From: GCA-2686265 sp036010965
GTDB taxonomy: Bacteria; Planctomycetota; UBA1135; GCA-002686595
DNA length: 56,317 nt
Assembly (NCBI GenBank): GCA_036010965.1
Contig: DASCMO010000128.1
Span: 1-56,317, forward strand
Direction of reading: 5' to 3'
The notes below the pieces were generated by a model that was not told where the DNA came from, did not search any database, and was given only the letters and a program-made list of their open reading frames with translations. A program made the translations under genes and the position numbers. Position 1 is the first letter of the stretch. The number at the start of each line of letters is the position of its first letter. Shown one piece after another: positions 25,927-35,686 of this stretch.

Positions 25927-28172
25927 TCAGATTTCCCAAGGATGTTGATGATCGCCGCGCCGCGGGCGTCCGGCCCCTCGGCGCGCTGGGCGAGAGGCCG
26001 GGGATCGAGCAGCTCGATCCAGACGCCCTCGTCGGCCTGCAGCCCGATCCCCGGCCGATCGTACAGGCGCGGGTCATTCCATGCGGTAGAGGTGAGGGCC
26101 AGCCGGAGTTCCTCGGCAGCGCCGTACTCCCGACCGAGATAGCGCAACCGCTCGCGTTCGACACGCTGACCGTCGATGTCGAGGGTGACGCACAGAGTCG
26201 AGCGCGGGGTCCGAGATGGGCGAGCGACGCTCACCTCGAGGGGCGCCACGCCGCTCAGTACGAGGGCGTCGGGGCGCGTGGGATGAGCGGAGACCTGCAC
26301 GCCGTCAGAAACGTCCACCAGCTCTGCCAGAGTCGGAGCGCAGGCCGGGACCATGTCCAGGACCACGCGCACTCGCTCGCCGGTACCGGGGACAGAGAGG
26401 ACGAGGCGCCCGCCCGCACCCCGCGTGACCGACCCTGCGAAGGGGCGCGGGCGGCCATCTTCGAGAGTGGGCCACGCCGGAGCGAGGTCGTCGGGGATGA
26501 GGGGCAGGTCCAGCTCGCACAGAGAGTGGCCGCCGACGAACACGCCCTGCGCATCGAGAGCGCCCGTCGAGGAGCGGAGTCGCAGCTCGAGGGCCTCTCC
26601 CCGCCGCGCGGCGCGCAGGTGGGTCCACGGGGGAAGATCGCCGGCGCGCGCTGCCGGCAGATCAAAGGTGCGCGTGCCGGCCGCGCGACCCGCCGGTCCA
26701 TCCAGGGCGAGGCCCTCCCAGGGCGCAAGAATCGGCTGGCCGAAGCTGCGGGCGCGGACCTGCAGGGCGCCTCCTTCCGGCGAGCGGCAGGCGATGCGCA
26801 GGACACCGAGCGGCGGCTCCTCCCCCAGGAGTCGCTCGAGTGCACGCACCTCGGCGACGGAATCGAGGAGCTGGGCGGGCGTCCAGAAGCCACCTTCGGC
26901 GACGGGCAGCCCCGGCTCGAGAGGGGGCGGCGCGAGGTCGGCGTCGATGCGCACGAGGCTGTCGCCCGCGATCGAGGAGCACCACATCCACTCGCGCCCC
27001 AACGCCACCCTGCGTGCGAACTCGGCGTCCTCGATCAGGACAGCGTCGCGCGCGCGCCCGTCGCTCAGGGCCAGGAGATCGCGCCCGTCGCGCTCGAAGG
27101 CCCCGGTCAGGGTCGCGAAGACGTCCACATCCTGGGTCGGGGCGCCGCGCACGGGGCTCCAGTCGAGGCGTGCGGAACGCATTACGAGCGGAGCGCGCAG
27201 GCGCGGCTCGGGATCGCCGCGGTCCGGGAGCGGACGCAGGGGCGCGGGCAGGGTGCCCGCCACGCCGCCGGTGACGACCACGAGGGCCTCCTCCCGTCGC
27301 CCGGCGCCGTCGATGGCTTCGATCACCTCCCGCAGCACGCCGTCCATGCGAGACAGGCGCGCGGCGTTCAAGGCGCGCACGAAGGCGCCCCGCGCGGGAT
27401 CTCCGCGGCGTCGCAACAGCTCGCGCTCAAGAGCTTCAAGGGCCCCGGCGGGATCGTCCTCCAGGCGATCGAGGGCCGCGGCAACGACGGCGGAGGCACT
27501 CCGCCACGGATTGAGCGCGCGCCGCACGAAGGGACGCGCCGCGAGCGCGGCGGGCGCCTCGCGGTCGCGCGCGTCGGCGAGGTACAGAAACAGGAAGACC
27601 TTGCTCTGAGAGCGCAGGGCCTCCTCGAGGGGCGCCGCGATCGACGTGATCGTGGCGCTCGCACTCCGCGGCTTGCGCGGAGGATGGGCGAGGGTGGAGC
27701 ACTCGTAGACATCGAACCCTTGGGCGAACCCCGACAACTCGCCGTCCAACTGGCCGAGAGAGACCGCCGCCAGGGTTCGGTAGCCCGCGGCGCGGAACAA
27801 CTCGGCCATGGTCGTGTACTCCTCCGCCAAGGTCTGGCGCCCGCGCGCGCGCAGAGTGCCCACGCCGTGCCGGCGCGGCAGGAGTCCGGTAAACAGCGAG
27901 GCCAGGGCGGCGTTGACTCCGCTCGAAGAGGCACTGTGCACCAGGAACGTGCGTCCTCCCTCGGCCAAGTTCGCCAGAGCGGGTGTCGCGCTCCTGTCGG
28001 GGCTGAGCAGGTCGAGCTCACTGACGTCCACAGAGTCCCAGACGACGAGTGCGACGACGTCGTGACCGCGTCCGCAACTCGCGCTCAACTCCTCCCCTCC
28101 CGGGCGGCGGTTGCAGCCCTTGAACAGGTAGACGCCGCCGAAGGCCACCAAGGCGACGGAGAAGACGAGCAT
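25923..28172 (-). CDS. Degenerate sulfatase-like (alkaline phosphatase superfamily) membrane protein
   Basis: About 749 residues from the ATG at 28172; the longer open frame runs back through the dehydratase gene out of phase and is spurious. Residues 1-17 are a membrane anchor or signal. Residues 36-310 resemble the TPR-sulfatase fold: VVALVVWDSVDVSELDLLSP (Asp46), TPALANLAEGG, and ASLFTGLLPRRHGVGTL. The catalytic features are lost: the Thr/Cys-x-P-S position reads VNAAL (86-90), and the late Asp-His metal site is TGGV (301-304). The remaining ~430 residues are Arg/Ala-rich, beta-like and unrecognised. Probably a pseudoenzyme with a binding role. Start 32 nt after the dehydratase stop. Confidence 0.6.
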   Translation of the reverse strand: MLVFSVALVAFGGVYLFKGCNRRPGGEELSASCGRGHDVVALVVWDSVDVSELDLLSPDRSATPALANLAEGGRTFLVHSASSSGVNAALASLFTGLLPRRHGVGTLRARGRQTLAEEYTTMAELFRAAGYRTLAAVSLGQLDGELSGFAQGFDVYECSTLAHPPRKPRSASATITSIAAPLEEALRSQSKVFLFLYLADARDREAPAALAARPFVRRALNPWRSASAVVAAALDRLEDDPAGALEALERELLRRRGDPARGAFVRALNAARLSRMDGVLREVIEAIDGAGRREEALVVVTGGVAGTLPAPLRPLPDRGDPEPRLRAPLVMRSARLDWSPVRGAPTQDVDVFATLTGAFERDGRDLLALSDGRARDAVLIEDAEFARRVALGREWMWCSSIAGDSLVRIDADLAPPPLEPGLPVAEGGFWTPAQLLDSVAEVRALERLLGEEPPLGVLRIACRSPEGGALQVRARSFGQPILAPWEGLALDGPAGRAAGTRTFDLPAARAGDLPPWTHLRAARRGEALELRLRSSTGALDAQGVFVGGHSLCELDLPLIPDDLAPAWPTLEDGRPRPFAGSVTRGAGGRLVLSVPGTGERVRVVLDMVPACAPTLAELVDVSDGVQVSAHPTRPDALVLSGVAPLEVSVARPSRTPRSTLCVTLDIDGQRVERERLRYLGREYGAAEELRLALTSTAWNDPRLYDRPGIGLQADEGVWIELLDPRPLAQRAEGPDARGAAIINILGKSE

Positions 28173-28204
28173 CCGGCAGCCGCCCGGGATGCGGACCGGT
28201 TGCC

Positions 28205-29212
28205 TCAAGCGCTCCCCCGCAGGGCGGCGATCTGATCCGGATCCGCGTTCCCTCCGGAAACGACGGCGGCCACGCGCAGGGGGTCGGCCCCGTCGCGCCC
28301 CACGAGCAGAGCGGCGGGCAGAAAACCTCCCAGCACGAGCGCCGGCGCCGCTGCGCCCGCCGGCTCGGCGCCGATCCCCGCGCTCACCAGGCGACCCTGC
28401 GCGCCGAAGACAGCCTCGTCCTCCACCAGGATCACCCCGTCCACCGCGGCCCGGCAGATGTCGACATTCAGCTGCCCCGAATAGAGCGGGCAAAGGCCCT
28501 GCACGGCGGTCGTGATCTCGTCCAGGATCACGGGCGAGCGAGCCTGCAAGGCGAGAGTCAGGGACGGGGAGCCCGCGGGCTCTGCGCCCAGGATCGTGAC
28601 CGCGCTCCCCAGCTCCGAGCGCAGAGCGAGGGAGGTCCCAGAGATCAGGCCGCCCCCGCCGACGGGGACGATGACGACCTCCACCTCCGCCCAGTCGCGG
28701 GCGATCTCGAGTCCCACGGTCCCCGCGCCCTGCACCGTGCGGGCGGCGTCGTATGGGTGAACCATCACCTTGCCCTCTGCCACGAACGCGGCGCAGCGCT
28801 CCTCGGCCGCCTCGCGCGTCGGCGCGAGTACGACCTCGGCGCCACGCTCGCGGCAAGCGGCGATCTTGTTGGGATAGGCGTCCTCGGGCATGACGACCAC
28901 GGCAGAAACCCCGGCGCGCTGCGCGGCCCATGCCAGGGCGCCGGCGTGGTTGCCTGAACTGCATGCCACGACACCGCGCCGGCGCTCGTCGTCGTCGAGG
29001 CGGCTGATCTGATTCCACGCTCCGCGCGCCTTGAACGAACCGGTGACCTGCAGGCTCTCGAGCTTGAGCCGCAGCTCGACGCGCTCATCGCCAGCGTCGA
29101 AAGCCACGAGCGGAGTGTGCTCGATGACGCCCTCCAGGCGCTGCGCCGCCTCTGCCACGCGGATGTGGTCGAACTCCTCCCAGTCCCCACTCATCGTCTC
29201 AGACCCGCTCAC
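28205..29212 (-). CDS. PLP-dependent threonine/serine dehydratase-like enzyme
   Basis: A 335-residue fold-type II PLP enzyme. The PLP lysine is Lys61 in GSFKARGAWNQI; SSGNHAGALAWAAQ binds the substrate carboxylate and PVGGGGLISGTSLAL holds the PLP phosphate. It most resembles catabolic threonine dehydratase or serine racemase, lacking the ACT-like regulatory domain of IlvA, so it would deaminate L-threonine or L-serine or racemise serine. A GTG at 29212 is preferred over the ATG at 29194 because it lies exactly 7 nt after a TACTCT -10 element mirrored on the other strand. First gene of the operon with the sulfatase-like and TrmJ-like genes. Confidence 0.85.
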   Translation of the reverse strand: MSGSETMSGDWEEFDHIRVAEAAQRLEGVIEHTPLVAFDAGDERVELRLKLESLQVTGSFKARGAWNQISRLDDDERRRGVVACSSGNHAGALAWAAQRAGVSAVVVMPEDAYPNKIAACRERGAEVVLAPTREAAEERCAAFVAEGKVMVHPYDAARTVQGAGTVGLEIARDWAEVEVVIVPVGGGGLISGTSLALRSELGSAVTILGAEPAGSPSLTLALQARSPVILDEITTAVQGLCPLYSGQLNVDICRAAVDGVILVEDEAVFGAQGRLVSAGIGAEPAGAAAPALVLGGFLPAALLVGRDGADPLRVAAVVSGGNADPDQIAALRGSA

Positions 29213-29215
29213 GCG

Positions 29216-29233
29216 GCGTAGAGTACCCTACGC
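29216..29233. promoter_or_regulatory. Palindromic bidirectional promoter core between divergent GTG starts
   Basis: GCGTAGAGTACCCTACGC is an 18-bp palindrome with one mismatched pair (8 of 9 match). It holds TACCCT on the plus strand (29224-29229) and TACTCT on the minus strand (29225-29220). Each hexamer is followed by exactly 7 nt and then a GTG start codon (29237 plus; 29212 minus), so the centre at 29224.5 is equidistant from both starts. It probably drives two leaderless transcripts. Confidence 0.55.
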
Positions 29234-29236
29234 TCC

Positions 29237-30217
29237 GTGACTTCTCCCGACTCCGCTTGCGCGCGGCCGGTGGCTAGCGACGCCACCGACCTGCCCTTCA
29301 CGGCACCCTGGCTCCTGGCTCCCATGGAGGGCGTCACCGAGCCGTGCTTCCGTGACCTGCTGCTGGATCGCAACGACGCCGCCAGCCTGGGCGGCTCCTT
29401 CACGGAGTTCGCGCGCGTCGTCAGCGTCCCCTTGCCGCGCCACGTGCTGCGGGCCCATCTCGGCGCGCGGCGCAGGGAGCGGCCTGTGGGGCTGCAGCTC
29501 ATGGGCGCGGACCTTGGCGCCCTGGGAGAGACGGCGCGGCGTGCGGAAGAAGTCGGCGCGCCCATGGTGGACCTGAACTTCGGGTGCCCCGCGAAGGGAG
29601 CCCTGCGCGGCTGTGCGGGATCGGCCGTGCTGGAGGATCCCGCGCGCCTGGAACGCACGGTGCGGGCGGTGGAGCGGTCCCTCACGGCGATCCCCCTGAC
29701 CGCCAAGATCCGCGCCGGCGTCGAGGACGACAGCCGACTGGAGGAGCTGGCCCAGGCGGCCCAGGAGGGCGGCGCCGCCATGCTCACGGTCCACTGCCGC
29801 ACCCGCCGCGAAGGCTATCAGCCGGAAGTGGACTGGAGCCGCCTCGCCCGCGCGGTGGACCACGTCGACATTCCGGTCTGCGGCAACGGCGGAGTCCGCG
29901 TCCATTCCGACCTCACGCGCATGCGAAGCGAGGCAGGTTGCGCCCTCGTCATGGTCGGTCAGGCGGCCCTCGGGAATCCCTGGATTTTCTGCGGGGAGGA
30001 GGTGAACGCCGCGACGGCGGCCCGCTTCCTGCTGGACTACGCCGAGGCCCTCCACGCGCGCTACGCCTTGAACGAGGGCCGGATCGCCGGGCGACTGAAA
30101 CAACTTCTGCGCCACTGGAAAGCGGGGCGCCTGGTGGGCGACGATCCGATGGCGTGGTTGCGCGAGCGCGAGCCGGATCGCCTGCTCGAACGCCTACGCG
30201 CCCTCGCCGGCGACTGA
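29237..30217 (+). CDS. tRNA-dihydrouridine synthase
   Basis: A 326-residue Dus enzyme that reduces uridines in tRNA using FMN and NADPH. Motifs: LLAPMEGVTEPCFRD for FMN binding, LNFGCPAKGALRGCAGSA with the catalytic Cys126, LTAKIRAGVEDD, HCRTRREGYQPEVDW and CGNGGVRVHSDL, then GQAALGNPWIF. It most resembles the DusC/DusA side of the family rather than DusB, but I do not assign a paralogue. The GTG start fits the leaderless promoter just upstream. speA follows after 40 nt with its own -10-like element. Confidence 0.9.
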   Translation: MTSPDSACARPVASDATDLPFTAPWLLAPMEGVTEPCFRDLLLDRNDAASLGGSFTEFARVVSVPLPRHVLRAHLGARRRERPVGLQLMGADLGALGETARRAEEVGAPMVDLNFGCPAKGALRGCAGSAVLEDPARLERTVRAVERSLTAIPLTAKIRAGVEDDSRLEELAQAAQEGGAAMLTVHCRTRREGYQPEVDWSRLARAVDHVDIPVCGNGGVRVHSDLTRMRSEAGCALVMVGQAALGNPWIFCGEEVNAATAARFLLDYAEALHARYALNEGRIAGRLKQLLRHWKAGRLVGDDPMAWLREREPDRLLERLRALAGD

Positions 30218-30220
30218 GCC

Positions 30221-30226
30221 TATACT
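30221..30226 (+). promoter_or_regulatory. Candidate -10 element (TATACT) upstream of speA
   Basis: TATACT lies 4-9 nt after the dihydrouridine synthase stop and 31 nt before the speA ATG. It suggests a separate promoter with a leader of about 25 nt for speA and the SlyD-like gene. Confidence 0.45.
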
Positions 30227-30257
30227 GTCGCCCCGCCGCCGAGCCCGCGCCCGGCGG

Positions 30258-32212
<1,955 letters not shown>

Positions 32213-32216
<4 letters not shown>

Positions 32217-32722
32217 AGATCGAGTCTGGCCTGCTTGTCGAGCTCAACTACGAACTCCTGGACTCCGCCGGGGAGCTGGTCGAATCAAGCGAGCACGAGG
32301 AGGTAGGCCCGCTGTGCTACCTGCACGGCCTGCAGGAGATCCCGACGGCACTGGAGGACGAGCTGGAAGGTCGCGAGACAGGCGCGGCGTTGGAGCTGAC
32401 CCTCCTCCCCGAGCAAGCCTTCGGCCCCTACGACGCAGAGGCCCTCATCAACGTCCCACGCGCAGAGTTCCCCGACGGGGAAGCGGTGGAGGTCGGCGAG
32501 TGGATCCAGGTCACCGTGGAGGACGAGAAGAATGCCGACGGCGAGGAGTACGAGGTACACATGCGGGTGGTCCAGCTGGACGACGAGGCTATCGTCCTCG
32601 ATGGCAATCATCCCCTGGCCGGCCAGCGCGTGACCTACAAGGTGGAGGTCGCGAGCGTCCGCACGCCCACCCCCGAGGAGTTGCGGGAGCGCGAGGAAGG
32701 CGGCCAGGAGGCCGACGACTGA
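32213..32722 (+). CDS. SlyD-like FKBP-type peptidyl-prolyl isomerase
   Basis: A 169-residue FKBP of the SlyD group: the FKBP strands are split by an insert-in-flap domain. VELNYELLDSAGELVESS, CYLHGLQEIPTALED and LTLLPEQAFGPYD are typical, and VLDGNHPLAGQRVTYKVEV closes the FKBP fold after the flap. The C-terminal tail is Glu-rich and lacks the His/Cys metal-binding tail of E. coli SlyD, so nickel handling is unlikely. No signal peptide; a cytosolic folding chaperone. ATG overlaps the speA stop (ATGA). Confidence 0.87.
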
Positions 32723-32766
32723 TCCGGACATCCAGCAGCGAGCGCCCACCGCGCGCTCTCCCGTCG

Positions 32767-32772
32767 TACACT
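32767..32772 (+). promoter_or_regulatory. Candidate -10 element (TACACT), leaderless arrangement
   Basis: TACACT ends exactly 7 nt before the ATG at 32780, with no ribosome binding site between. The same TANNNT-N7-start layout is seen at 2937 and 29224. Confidence 0.5.
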
Positions 32773-32779
32773 CCCGCCC

Positions 32780-33835
32780 ATGCAGGCGCTCTCCTCAAAG
32801 GGGCCGTTGATGGCCGAGCGCGAAGAGGCGCGCACGCCGGCCGGTCTAGCGCCACAGCTTCTGGTCGTCCTCGACACAGAAGAGGAGTTCGACTGGAACG
32901 CCCCCTTCGATTCCAAGGCGACATCGGTCGAGGCCATGAGCGACCTCGGGCGGATGCAGGAGCTGTGCGACGAGTTCGGAATCCGACCCACTTATGTCGT
33001 CGATCACCCTGTCGCATCCCAGGAAGCAGGGCGGCACCTATTGCGCGAGTTCATCGAGCAGGGCCGGGCGGTCATCGGTGCTCACCTGCACCCGTGGGTC
33101 TCGCCGCCGTTCGAGGAAGAGGTGACGAGCATCTCGTCGTATCCCGGCAACCTCCCAGCCGATCTCGAGGCACGCAAGCTCGAAGCCCTGACCGCGACGA
33201 TCGAGGAACGTTTCGGAGTCCGACCGACGATTTACAAGGCCGGGCGCTACGGGTTCGGGCCCCACACGACCGCGGCCCTCGAGCACCTCGGCTACGAGAT
33301 CGACCTGAGCGCCTGCCCCGCCTTCGATTTCGGCGCGGACGGTGGCCCCGACTGGTCGCGCTGGTCCGCGGCGCCCTACTGGTTCGGGACGCGGGGTGAC
33401 CTGCTGGGCCTTCCGACGACCGGGGCCTTCGTCGGGTGGCTGTCGAGGGCGGGGGCTGCTCTGCACCGCGCCGCCCACCGCCCGCCGCTCGTCTGGGGTC
33501 GGGCGGGCGGCCTGCTCTCCCGGTCGGGCGCACTCGAGCGCCTGATGCTCTCCCCCGAGGGCTTCGAGCCTATCCACCACCGCCGCCTGACCTCCGCCCT
33601 GCTCGCCCGCGGCGTGCGGGTCTTCACCTTCAGCCTCCACAGCCCCTCCCTGCGCCCTGGCTGCACTCCATATGTTCGCTCCCAGGCACAGCTCGAGCGT
33701 TTCATCTGCTCCTGCCGACAGTATTTTGAGTGGTTCCTGGAGCAACTCGGCGGCGAGGCGACGACGCCTGGCGAACTCCGCGATCGCCTCGCCCCCCACC
33801 GGACCGATCCCTCCCCGCCCCCCGCGCACGATTGA
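32780..33835 (+). CDS. Polysaccharide deacetylase-fold protein (WalW-like)
   Basis: A 351-residue protein with the NodB-like deacetylase fold. LLVVLDTEEEFDWN (Asp32) takes the place of the metal-site Asp, and GAHLHPW (His102, His104) of the metal-binding histidines; YKAGRYGFGPHTTAALEHLG is the conserved barrel segment. The LDTEEEFDW start is typical of WalW-type deacetylases in surface polysaccharide loci. It has no signal peptide, so it may act on a lipid-linked or cytosolic sugar intermediate. Its stop overlaps the TTG start of the carbamoyltransferase gene (TTGA at 33832), so the two enzymes are probably made together and act on the same glycan. Confidence 0.78.
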   Translation: MQALSSKGPLMAEREEARTPAGLAPQLLVVLDTEEEFDWNAPFDSKATSVEAMSDLGRMQELCDEFGIRPTYVVDHPVASQEAGRHLLREFIEQGRAVIGAHLHPWVSPPFEEEVTSISSYPGNLPADLEARKLEALTATIEERFGVRPTIYKAGRYGFGPHTTAALEHLGYEIDLSACPAFDFGADGGPDWSRWSAAPYWFGTRGDLLGLPTTGAFVGWLSRAGAALHRAAHRPPLVWGRAGGLLSRSGALERLMLSPEGFEPIHHRRLTSALLARGVRVFTFSLHSPSLRPGCTPYVRSQAQLERFICSCRQYFEWFLEQLGGEATTPGELRDRLAPHRTDPSPPPAHD

Positions 33836-35679
33836 AGATCCTCGGCATCTCCCCCCTCGACAAGGACGCGACCGCGTCGTTGGTCGAAGACGGACGCGTC
33901 CTCTTCGCCGCGGGGGAGGAACGCTATAGCCGTCAGAAGCAGCACGCCGGTTTTCCAGCTCAGGCCATTGCCGCCGCCCTCGAGGCGACGGGAACCGACC
34001 CCGGCGAGATCGACTCGGTTGAGTACCCCTTCCTCGAGTGGCGCGCGGAGGCCAAGCTGATCCGCGCCGCCCTCGCTGAAGAGCGAGCGTTCCTGCTCTC
34101 GACCCCTGCCGCCCCCCTGCGCCCCGCCCTGCGTGCGGCCGATGCCCGCCTGCGCGAGCGCTTGCACGAACGCACGGCACCCGTGCACGGGCTCTCGTCG
34201 CCGGACGAGCGCATGGCCAAGCCCCTCCACAAGCGCCTCGCCTACGAGCTGCTCGGCACCTCGTCCTGGTCGCGGCGCGTGGCCCTGCGCGAATCGGCCG
34301 CCTGGAGTGCACGCGCCATCGCAGCCCACGAACACTGGAACGATGAGCTCCGCACCGGCCTTGGCGCCCTCGGCCTCGCCGGGAAGTTACGCCAGAGCGA
34401 GCACCACCTCTCACACGCCGCCAACGCCTACCTGATGAGCGGTTTCGATCGCGCGTTGATCGTGACTCTGGATGGCTACGGCAGCGGCCTGGCCGGCTCC
34501 GTCAGCGTCGGCGAAGGTGGCGCGATCACGCGCCGTGGGCGCCTCGCCTTCCCCCACTCTCTCGGAACATTCTACGAGAACGTGACCGGAGCGCTCGGCT
34601 TCAGCCCCGACCGCCACGCGGGCAAGATCGTCGGGCTGGCCGCCTACGGAGACGCCGCCATCCTGGAGCCCGCCCTGCTCGATCGCTTCGACCGGGAGCG
34701 GTCCGGGTTCCGCATCCGCGAGATCATGAACACCTTCTTTGCCCGTCACCTGGCGGTGCGCTTCCCGATGGTGGACGTGGCCGCGGCCTGGCAGCGCGTG
34801 CTGGAGGTGATCGCGACGGAACTCGTCGAGCACTGGGTCGGCGTCACGGGCTGCCGCAACGTCGTGCTCTCCGGCGGGGTGACGGCGAACGTGAAGATGA
34901 ACCAGCGCATCCACGAGCTCGAGGGGGTCGATGGCATCTTCATCTACCCGAACATGGGAGACGGCGGTTGCGGTACGGGCGTCGCCCTACACCGTAGCTG
35001 GCCCGGCGGGGTCGGTCCGACCATCGACGCGCCGTACTTCGGACCGGAATTCAGCGAATCAGAGATCGAGAAGGTCCTCAACGCCGAGGGCCTGGAGTTC
35101 ACCCGCCCCGAGCGCATGGCGGTCGAGATCGCACGCAGGATCCACGCCGGCGATGTCGTGGCGCGCTTCGCCGGGCGCATGGAGTACGGGCCGCGCGCCC
35201 TGGGCAACCGCTCGATCCTCTATCACGGCAGCGAACCCGACGTGAACCAGTGGCTCAACACGCGGCTCGGCCGGACCGAGTTCATGCCCTTCGCGCCGGT
35301 GACGCTCTGGGAGGCACGCGATCGCTGCTACCACGGACTCGCCGGCGCCGAGCACACGGCCGAGTTCATGACGATCACTTTCGACTGCACCGACTGGATG
35401 AAGGAGCACTGCCCGGCGGCGGTGCACGTGGACGGGACGGCCCGTCCGCAGTTGATCCGCTCAGAGATCAACCCCGACTACCACGCCATCGTGGCCGAGT
35501 ACGAGAAGCTGTCGGGTATCCCGTGCCTGATCAATACGAGCTTCAACATGCACGAAGAGCCGATCGTCTGCACTCCGCAAGATGCCGTGCGGGCCTTCCT
35601 CGACGGTCGCCTTGACGGGCTGGCGATCGGCGGCTTCTACGTGGCTCGCCCCGGCGCCGACGACGGCGCCACCCGCTGA
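33832..35679 (+). CDS. O-carbamoyltransferase, NodU/CmcH/TobZ family
   Basis: About 615 residues from a TTG at 33832: translation from there (LKILGISPLDKDATASLV) matches the usual family N-terminus, while the frame upstream is Arg/Pro-rich overlap with the deacetylase gene. Motifs: EHHLSHAANAYLMSG (190-204) with metal-binding His, LIVTLDGYGSG, VLSGGVTANVKMNQR, NMGDGGCGTG, and the YrdC-like second lobe with RMEYGPRALGNRSIL. These enzymes carbamoylate hydroxyls of sugars or antibiotics via carbamoyl-adenylate. Coupling to the deacetylase-like gene suggests a carbamoylated glycan. No glycosyltransferases flank it, so the substrate is unknown. Confidence 0.9.
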   Translation: MKILGISPLDKDATASLVEDGRVLFAAGEERYSRQKQHAGFPAQAIAAALEATGTDPGEIDSVEYPFLEWRAEAKLIRAALAEERAFLLSTPAAPLRPALRAADARLRERLHERTAPVHGLSSPDERMAKPLHKRLAYELLGTSSWSRRVALRESAAWSARAIAAHEHWNDELRTGLGALGLAGKLRQSEHHLSHAANAYLMSGFDRALIVTLDGYGSGLAGSVSVGEGGAITRRGRLAFPHSLGTFYENVTGALGFSPDRHAGKIVGLAAYGDAAILEPALLDRFDRERSGFRIREIMNTFFARHLAVRFPMVDVAAAWQRVLEVIATELVEHWVGVTGCRNVVLSGGVTANVKMNQRIHELEGVDGIFIYPNMGDGGCGTGVALHRSWPGGVGPTIDAPYFGPEFSESEIEKVLNAEGLEFTRPERMAVEIARRIHAGDVVARFAGRMEYGPRALGNRSILYHGSEPDVNQWLNTRLGRTEFMPFAPVTLWEARDRCYHGLAGAEHTAEFMTITFDCTDWMKEHCPAAVHVDGTARPQLIRSEINPDYHAIVAEYEKLSGIPCLINTSFNMHEEPIVCTPQDAVRAFLDGRLDGLAIGGFYVARPGADDGATR

Positions 35680-35686
35680 AGGCCGG

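Noticed and set aside
28173..29018. N-terminal extension of the sulfatase-like gene to 29018
   Set aside because: Composition is Arg/Gly-rich shadow of the PLP dehydratase gene, which has all its catalytic motifs; the extension has no recognisable domain.
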